This document shows positions 50,915-54,779 of a DNA stretch of 54,779 nucleotides, piece after piece. A model generated the notes under the pieces. It was given only the letters and a program-made list of their open reading frames with translations. It did no database searches and had not been told where the DNA came from. How positions within the stretch are numbered: the first letter of the stretch is position 1; every line of letters begins with the position of its first letter. The translations under genes and the position numbers were made by a program. Origin of the DNA: Sedimentisphaerales bacterium (GTDB lineage Bacteria > Planctomycetota > Phycisphaerae > Sedimentisphaerales > Anaerobacaceae); NCBI GenBank assembly GCA_030611315.1, contig JAUWPZ010000005.1, positions 1 to 54,779 of the forward strand, in the 5' to 3' direction.

Positions 50915-51241
50915 ATGCAGGCAGTGGAAGAGGCCTTGGATAAGCTGGTTTTCGAAACGGAAGTTGAAATAAAAAACGCCGATGGTCTTCATATGCGCCC
51001 GGCAATGCGGTTCGTTGATGCCGCAAGTACCTTTGATTGTGATGTTACCGTCAGCAGCGGCGAGAACAGCGTGGACGGAAAAAGCATTATGCAGATGAGC
51101 ATGCTCGCGGCAACTTGCGGTACGAAACTAAAAATTAAAGCCGAAGGTGACGATGCCGAAAAAGCGCTCGTCGCTTTGCGCCGGCTTGTAGAAGAGCAAA
51201 TGTTTGATGAGCCGCCCCCGAAAAAACAGAAAAAAAGTTAG
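50915..51241 (+). CDS. ptsH: PTS phosphocarrier protein HPr
   Basis: 108 residues, about 20 more than usual because of an N-terminal extension (QAVEEALDKLVFETEV) and a C-terminal tail (FDEPPPKKQKKS). The active histidine is His26 in NADGLHMRPAMRFVDAAS. The regulatory serine is present at Ser57 in VDGKSIMQMSMLAATCG, so control by an HPr kinase is possible, though none is encoded in this window. It carries phosphate from EI to EIIA. ATG 50915 lies 14 bases after the EIIA gene. A family J element separates it from the EI gene. Confidence 0.92.
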   Translation: MQAVEEALDKLVFETEVEIKNADGLHMRPAMRFVDAASTFDCDVTVSSGENSVDGKSIMQMSMLAATCGTKLKIKAEGDDAEKALVALRRLVEEQMFDEPPPKKQKKS

Positions 51242-51250
51242 ATTTGAGAG

Positions 51251-51359
51251 GGCCGCGAAGACACGAAGAAAAGAGAAGTGAGCCAAAGTGCCTGAGGTGA
51301 GCTAAAATTGAAAAACAATCTTTAACTTCAGGCATTTCACGCTTCAGTATTTTTGTGGC
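51251..51359 (+). repeat. MITE-like element family J, copy 3
   Basis: About 109 bases from GGCCGCGAAGACACGAAGAA to CGCTTCAGTATTTTTGTGGC. It shares AAGAGAAGTGAGCCAAAGTG and CAATCTTTAACTTCAGGCAT with the other two copies. It lies between ptsH and ptsI, 32 bases before the EI start codon. As in copies 1 and 2 it is inside a co-directional gene cluster, in the same orientation as the genes. Confidence 0.82.
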
Positions 51360-51391
51360 TTTTTGGCAAAGAAAGATTGTAGAAGTATCCG

Positions 51392-53131
51392 ATGGAGATA
51401 AAAAAAGGAATAGCCGTCTCACCGGGCATTTCCATTGCTCGTGCGCTTGTCATTGATGCCGAGGATTATCGAATTCCCCGGCGCTCAATAAATCCTTCGC
51501 AACGGATGAGCGAGATTCAGCGGGTTAAGAATGCCTTTGCCGGTGCAATCGAAGAATTAACTCAACTCGAGGCGGCTCAGGACCAGGCCGAGAGCGGCAA
51601 GGTAAAGGATATTTTTGCCGTGCATTTGCGTTTCCTGCGCGACAGAAGTCTGAAAAAGAAGATAAATGATTTGATTCAGGCCGAATTGGTTACGGCCGAA
51701 TATGGTGTCTCGTCCATCCTTCGCCGGATTGCTTCACATTTTACCAAGGTCAAAGATGCTTATATAAGTGAGCGGGCCGCGGACATCTACGATATTGAGA
51801 GACGTTTACTCAAACAGCTTCTCGGCAAAAGACGCGAGGACATAGGCCATCTGACCGAAGAGGTCGTTATTGTCGCTCGAGAGCTCAGCCCCACTCAAAC
51901 CGCTGGTTTTAATAAGGAATTCGTAAAAGGCTTTGCTACCGATACCGGTGGGCGAACCAGTCATACGGCGATTGTCGCTCGTTCTCTGGGCATCCCCGCC
52001 GTCGTGGCTGTTGAAGAACTCTCCGAGTCCGTCAGTGGCGGCGATAACGTAATTATCGATGGTAATCGCGGCATTGTAATCGTAAATCCAGACCGGCAGA
52101 CTATCGAGGAGTATGAGCAATATTCCCGCGAATTTATAGAGCTTGAGCATAAGCTTGATGAGATAATAGAAAAGCCCTCCGTGACCCGCGACGGCGTGAA
52201 AATTACAATCCTGGGAAATATCGAGTTTCCCGATGAGGCCGAACTCGTTCTGCAGAAGGGCGGCGAGGGTATAGGCTTATACCGCACGGAGTTCTTGTAT
52301 CTCAGCAGAAAGACCGAGCCTACCGAAGAGGAGCATTATCAGGCTTACGCTGAAACCATCGGCGTCTTCCGCGACAGGCCTGTGATAATAAGGACGGTTG
52401 ACCTCGGAGCGGACAAGTACACACAGAGCAAGCGTTTTGCGCGCGAGCCCAATCCCTTCCTCGGCCTGCGGTCCATAAGGTTTTGCCTCCAGAACCTTAT
52501 GATGTTCAAGACTCAGCTCCGGGCGATTATGCGGGCCTCCGTCCTCGGCGATGTTAAGATAATGTTCCCCTTAATCACCAATCTCCAGGAACTCATGCAG
52601 GCCAAGATGATTCTGCGCGATGTTATGGAGGACCTCGGCGACGAATCAATACCCTATAATAAAGATATTCAGGTCGGCATTATGATTGAGACCCCTTCTG
52701 CCGCCTTGACTGCGTATTCGCTTGCCAGAGACGCTGATTTCTTCAGTATTGGAACAAATGACCTTACTCAATATACTTTGGCTGTGGACAGGGGCAACGA
52801 ACTGGTTTCGACCCTGTATTCCTCCGCCGACCCCGCTGTCTTGCGCCTTATAAGGACGGTCATGCAGGATGCCCACAAGGCCCAGATTGACATCAGCGTT
52901 TGCGGCGAGATGGCTTCGGAGCCCGAGTATATTATGTTACTGCTCGGCATAGGTGTCAGGACCATTTCAATCGCTCCCCCGATGATGCCGGAGATAAAGC
53001 AGATCATTCGCTCGGTCACGTTACAGGATTGCAATAACCTCGCCAGGAAAATCCTCGGCATGAACTCCGAAAGACAAATCTCCAGCTACCTTCGAAACGC
53101 CGTAAGTAAAATCCTTCCTGAGGTATTCTGA
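51392..53131 (+). CDS. ptsI: PTS enzyme I (phosphoenolpyruvate-protein phosphotransferase)
   Basis: 579 residues, full length. The N-terminal HPr-binding helical domain is followed by the swivelling phosphohistidine domain (FATDTGGRTSHTAIVARSLG, His191). The C-terminal PEP-binding barrel has GIGLYRTEFLYLSR, IRTVDLGADKYTQSK, FLGLRSIRFCLQ, GIMIETPSAALTAYSLA, FFSIGTNDLTQYTLAVDRGN and SVCGEMASEP. It autophosphorylates with phosphoenolpyruvate and passes phosphate to HPr. No GAF domain precedes it, so it is the sugar-type EI rather than PtsP. The ATG at 51392 has only a weak upstream GTAGAAG. It ends the operon. Confidence 0.96.
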   Translation: MEIKKGIAVSPGISIARALVIDAEDYRIPRRSINPSQRMSEIQRVKNAFAGAIEELTQLEAAQDQAESGKVKDIFAVHLRFLRDRSLKKKINDLIQAELVTAEYGVSSILRRIASHFTKVKDAYISERAADIYDIERRLLKQLLGKRREDIGHLTEEVVIVARELSPTQTAGFNKEFVKGFATDTGGRTSHTAIVARSLGIPAVVAVEELSESVSGGDNVIIDGNRGIVIVNPDRQTIEEYEQYSREFIELEHKLDEIIEKPSVTRDGVKITILGNIEFPDEAELVLQKGGEGIGLYRTEFLYLSRKTEPTEEEHYQAYAETIGVFRDRPVIIRTVDLGADKYTQSKRFAREPNPFLGLRSIRFCLQNLMMFKTQLRAIMRASVLGDVKIMFPLITNLQELMQAKMILRDVMEDLGDESIPYNKDIQVGIMIETPSAALTAYSLARDADFFSIGTNDLTQYTLAVDRGNELVSTLYSSADPAVLRLIRTVMQDAHKAQIDISVCGEMASEPEYIMLLLGIGVRTISIAPPMMPEIKQIIRSVTLQDCNNLARKILGMNSERQISSYLRNAVSKILPEVF

Positions 53132-53768
53132 TAATAGCGAATTTGAGCCGCAGATAACGAGAATAGAGCTGGGTGCTCGACTCTGGGTGCTTTGGCTAAG
53201 ATAGAGAGTTGATTTGGCGGCGATTTGCCCTATGCGGGGCTTAAATTGTGTTGCCAGGAGGCCGATAATCGCTCAAAGAAAAATTTCGGCATATTTTTCC
53301 GCCACCCAAAATATCCTGTAAACCAAGTAATATAAAAGCGTTAAGTGTTTTTTTTGAGATATCTGCTAAAAAATCCCACGTCCTATAAGTATTTTCCTTG
53401 ACAAAGTACACTATATAGTGTAGATTAACGCCCGAAAATGTTGAGCTTTTTGATGCTTAAGTGTTCAGAAGCTTATAGCTAAATATGGACGTTGTCAGGA
53501 TGACGTAGGTGCTTCGGAAGACTTAAGGGGAAATAATAGCTCATGCAGGGCTTCCTCATGGAGGAGGATAAAAGCCGTCTCAGGGATGTTAGAAACAAGC
53601 ACGGGTATTATTGAATTGGTGAAGATTAACGAAGTGCTTGTAAAAAGTTGTTTAAGACAGGCATAACACTTGTTTAAGTTGTGTATGCTTGGCGAGAGCA
53701 ACAGGCATTTTGGCTTGTTGCCGGAATATCTACACAAAGGAATGCTGTTTTTTGGGAGGAGCACTAAG
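53132..53768. other. Long leader region before the PEP-CTERM gene
   Basis: No gene is supported between ptsI and 53769. A promoter with a palindrome sits at 53398-53426, about 340 bases before the start codon, implying a long 5' untranslated region. It includes GATGCTTAAGTGTTCAGAAG (53451-53470) and CTTAAGTTGTGTATGCTTGG-type segments. A tiny open frame at 53543 (23 codons) has no support. GGGAGGAGCAC at 53755-53765 is the ribosome-binding site of the next gene. Confidence 0.5.
53398..53426 (+). promoter_or_regulatory. Promoter with a 16-bp perfect palindrome in its spacer
   Basis: TTGACA (53398-53403), 17 bases, TAGATT (53421-53426). The perfect palindrome TACACTATATAGTGTA (53407-53422) fills almost the whole spacer and runs into the -10. 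A dimeric repressor there would block polymerase. The likely target is the PEP-CTERM gene at 53769, with a long leader. Confidence 0.6.
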
Positions 53769-54359
53769 ATGAATAAATTGATTTGTTTTATAGTATTTGT
53801 TTTGGCAGTTGGTTCCGTTGCTTCTGCGGGGACTTCTGATATATGGACTTTCGACCAGGGACTTACTCATATCCAAACCTCCAACCCCTATGGTTCAACG
53901 GATTTGTATGTCAGTGCGTTATCCACATATATACCGTCACAGGATGGAAGGGATGGTATATGGGCTTTGGGCGAGTTTGATGTGGTTCTTGACAACAATC
54001 CCGATATAGATTATTGGAAGGAAATCACAATTGACTTGGTTTGGAAGCCGAATGATTCGTGCCCTTTGCCCGATTTTCCGGGTGTTGGTGCTGAACCGTT
54101 CCCGGTTGTCGGCGCCGCCCTTATTGACTTTGAAGTAATAAAGAGCAAAGATCCGGACATGCCCTTGGATAATGGTTGGTATGAAACGTCGTACTATATC
54201 GAAATCTGGCCGAATCCAGAACGAGAATGGATCTTCATTAAGGGTGATATATTAGTTGACCAACTGGATATTACAACGAAATGTATCCCTGAGCCTGCAA
54301 CAATAGCCCTGCTTGGTTTTGGTGGCTTGAGTCTGCTGTGTGCTCGCAGGAAGCGCTGA
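53769..54359 (+). CDS. PEP-CTERM exported protein, function unknown
   Basis: About 197 residues from ATG 53769, which has GGGAGGAGCAC upstream. The signal peptide is NKLICFIVFVLAVGSVASAG. The body (about 150 residues, beta-rich by eye: SDIWTFDQGLTHIQTSN, ALGEFDVVLDNNPDIDYW, GWYETSYYIEIWPNPEREW) matches no domain I know. The C-terminus is a complete sorting tail: IPEPATIALLGFGGLSLLC followed by ARRKR. Exosortase would process such a protein at the PEP motif on its way to the surface or extracellular matrix. An exosortase is not encoded here. A strong terminator follows at 54405. Confidence 0.88.
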   Translation: MNKLICFIVFVLAVGSVASAGTSDIWTFDQGLTHIQTSNPYGSTDLYVSALSTYIPSQDGRDGIWALGEFDVVLDNNPDIDYWKEITIDLVWKPNDSCPLPDFPGVGAEPFPVVGAALIDFEVIKSKDPDMPLDNGWYETSYYIEIWPNPEREWIFIKGDILVDQLDITTKCIPEPATIALLGFGGLSLLCARRKR

Positions 54360-54404
54360 TACTTTTCAAAAGTATTGGTTAACCAATAAGTTTGTACAAA
54401 TTCG

Positions 54405-54441
54405 GGGCCTATACCGATTAAAGGTATAGGCCCTGTTCTTT
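54405..54441 (+). terminator. Rho-independent terminator of the PEP-CTERM gene
   Basis: Perfect 11-base stem GGGCCTATACC / GGTATAGGCCC with a 7-base loop (GATTAAA), followed by TGTTCTTTT. It starts 46 bases past the stop. Confidence 0.88.
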
Positions 54442-54464
54442 TGCGGAGGATTTAAGCATATATC

Positions 54465-54647
54465 TATACTGCTCACGATTGAAATTTCCCCCGCCGCGGC
54501 GGGTTCGCCTGCCCCATAGGGGCGGGCAGGTATAGTGCTCTCAGTTGAAATTTCCTGTTTGTTCGCGGGTAACTTGTGCCACAGGTAGTGGCGTTAGAAC
54601 TAAGTTACAATCTTACTCGCGGGAATTTACTACCCTTCAAGGGTATA
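54465..54647 (+). repeat. MITE-like element family K, copy 3 with an extra left end
   Basis: A full copy spans 54531-54647 (TATAGTGCTCTCAGTTGAAA to CTACCCTTCAAGGGTATA). It is preceded by another left end at 54465-54530 (TATACTGCTCACGATTGAAA, the CCCGCCGCGGCGGG hairpin and a GCCTGCCCCATAGGGGCGGG-CAGG stem). The tandem left ends suggest nested insertion or a recombination event. Confidence 0.75.
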
Positions 54648-54741
54648 ATTTTTTTTGTACTCGGTTGTATCGGTGTGGGTCTTTGGGCGGCTGCACAGGC
54701 GCAAAACGATTGAAATCTGTTTTGCTTGGAGGTTGTGGTGG

Positions 54742-54779
54742 GTGAAAAAAAGAGTAATTTATGTGATTTTTTTTCTTGA
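54742..54779 (+). CDS. Start of a gene cut by the window edge (signal or anchor peptide)
   Basis: GTG at 54742 with GGAGG nine bases upstream opens a frame (VKKRVIYVIFFL...) that is still open at the last base. The Lys-Lys-Arg start followed by hydrophobic residues looks like a signal peptide or membrane anchor. Only 12 codons are visible. Confidence 0.35.
   Translation, partial: MKKRVIYVIFFL

Noticed and set aside
53407-53422. NrdR box
   Set aside because: TACACTATATAGTGTA resembles the NrdR consensus, but the core between ACAC and GTGT is two bases too short, and no ribonucleotide reductase gene is near.
54545-54745. 66-codon open frame near the right edge
   Set aside because: It translates the family K element and adjoining spacer, with no family or ribosome-binding site.
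1-54779. tRNA, rRNA, riboswitch or CRISPR features
   Set aside because: I looked for cloverleaf-like blocks, conserved rRNA words and regular repeat-spacer arrays and saw none. A dedicated RNA covariance search would be needed to exclude small RNAs.

Overview
The window looks like chromosome from an anaerobic planctomycete, most likely class Phycisphaerae (Sedimentisphaerales-like). This is inference from gene content, with no marker-gene test. The signs are PEP-CTERM and dockerin-type secreted proteins, a sulfatase and glycosidase cluster, a complete Rnf complex, a SecD-SecF fusion, a stand-alone Clp N-domain protein, and a TPR protein carrying two RNA-polymerase-alpha C-terminal domains.

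Layout. 0.2-2.8 kb: ComEC (minus). 3.3-7.3 kb: a DUF5703-type glycan hydrolase with an embedded LamG domain, then a Gfo/Idh/MocA oxidoreductase. 7.3-7.9 kb: a gene-poor spacer with short-word repeats and a PEP-CTERM gene relic. 7.9-9.7 kb: a zinc-ribbon membrane protein, a Clp-N protein and an M48 lipoprotein protease. 9.7-15.5 kb: an Rnf operon (small Cys-rich membrane protein, rnfC, D, G, E, A, B). 15.8-22.6 kb: a TetR-controlled tripartite RND efflux operon whose promoter carries two copies of a 12-bp palindrome. 22.9-23.7 kb: 6-phosphogluconolactonase. 32.1-23.9 kb (minus): TPR-alphaCTD2, SpoIID-like, tgt, yajC, secDF. 39.9-32.3 kb (minus): a four-gene polysaccharide locus (GH36-like, sulfatase, DUF4838, DUF5060 glycosidase). 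40.0-43.1 kb: a CcmF-like protein with a degenerate WWD motif, and hemB. 46.7-43.6 kb: a large secreted dockerin protein with a putative C39-like cysteine peptidase domain. 47.2-50.1 kb: hisI, a flippase-like membrane protein, a DUF502 protein, hpf. 50.4-53.1 kb: a permease-less PTS (EIIA, HPr, EI). 53.8-54.4 kb: a PEP-CTERM protein with its own promoter and terminator. A further gene begins at the right edge.

How the parts fit. The sulfatase, glycosidases and oxidoreductase fit breakdown of a sulfated polysaccharide. Rnf would couple ferredoxin and NAD redox to an ion gradient. The PTS lacks a sugar permease here and probably acts as a phosphorelay signal. SecDF/YajC supports heavy secretion.

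The most unusual layer is the spacer DNA. At least two MITE-like element families occur in several copies (about 110-126 bp ending GCC[AG]C...GTGGC, and about 103-117 bp with imperfect ends TATAGTGCTC...GGGTATA). Several families of near-tandem short words also occur, and pieces of these repeats have entered coding sequence (Gfo/Idh, comEC, probably hpf). The protein-level novelties I rate highest are the TPR-alphaCTD2 fusion, the circularly permuted LamG inside the DUF5703 enzyme, and the C39-like/DUF7901/dockerin chimera. No rRNA, tRNA or CRISPR array was seen.
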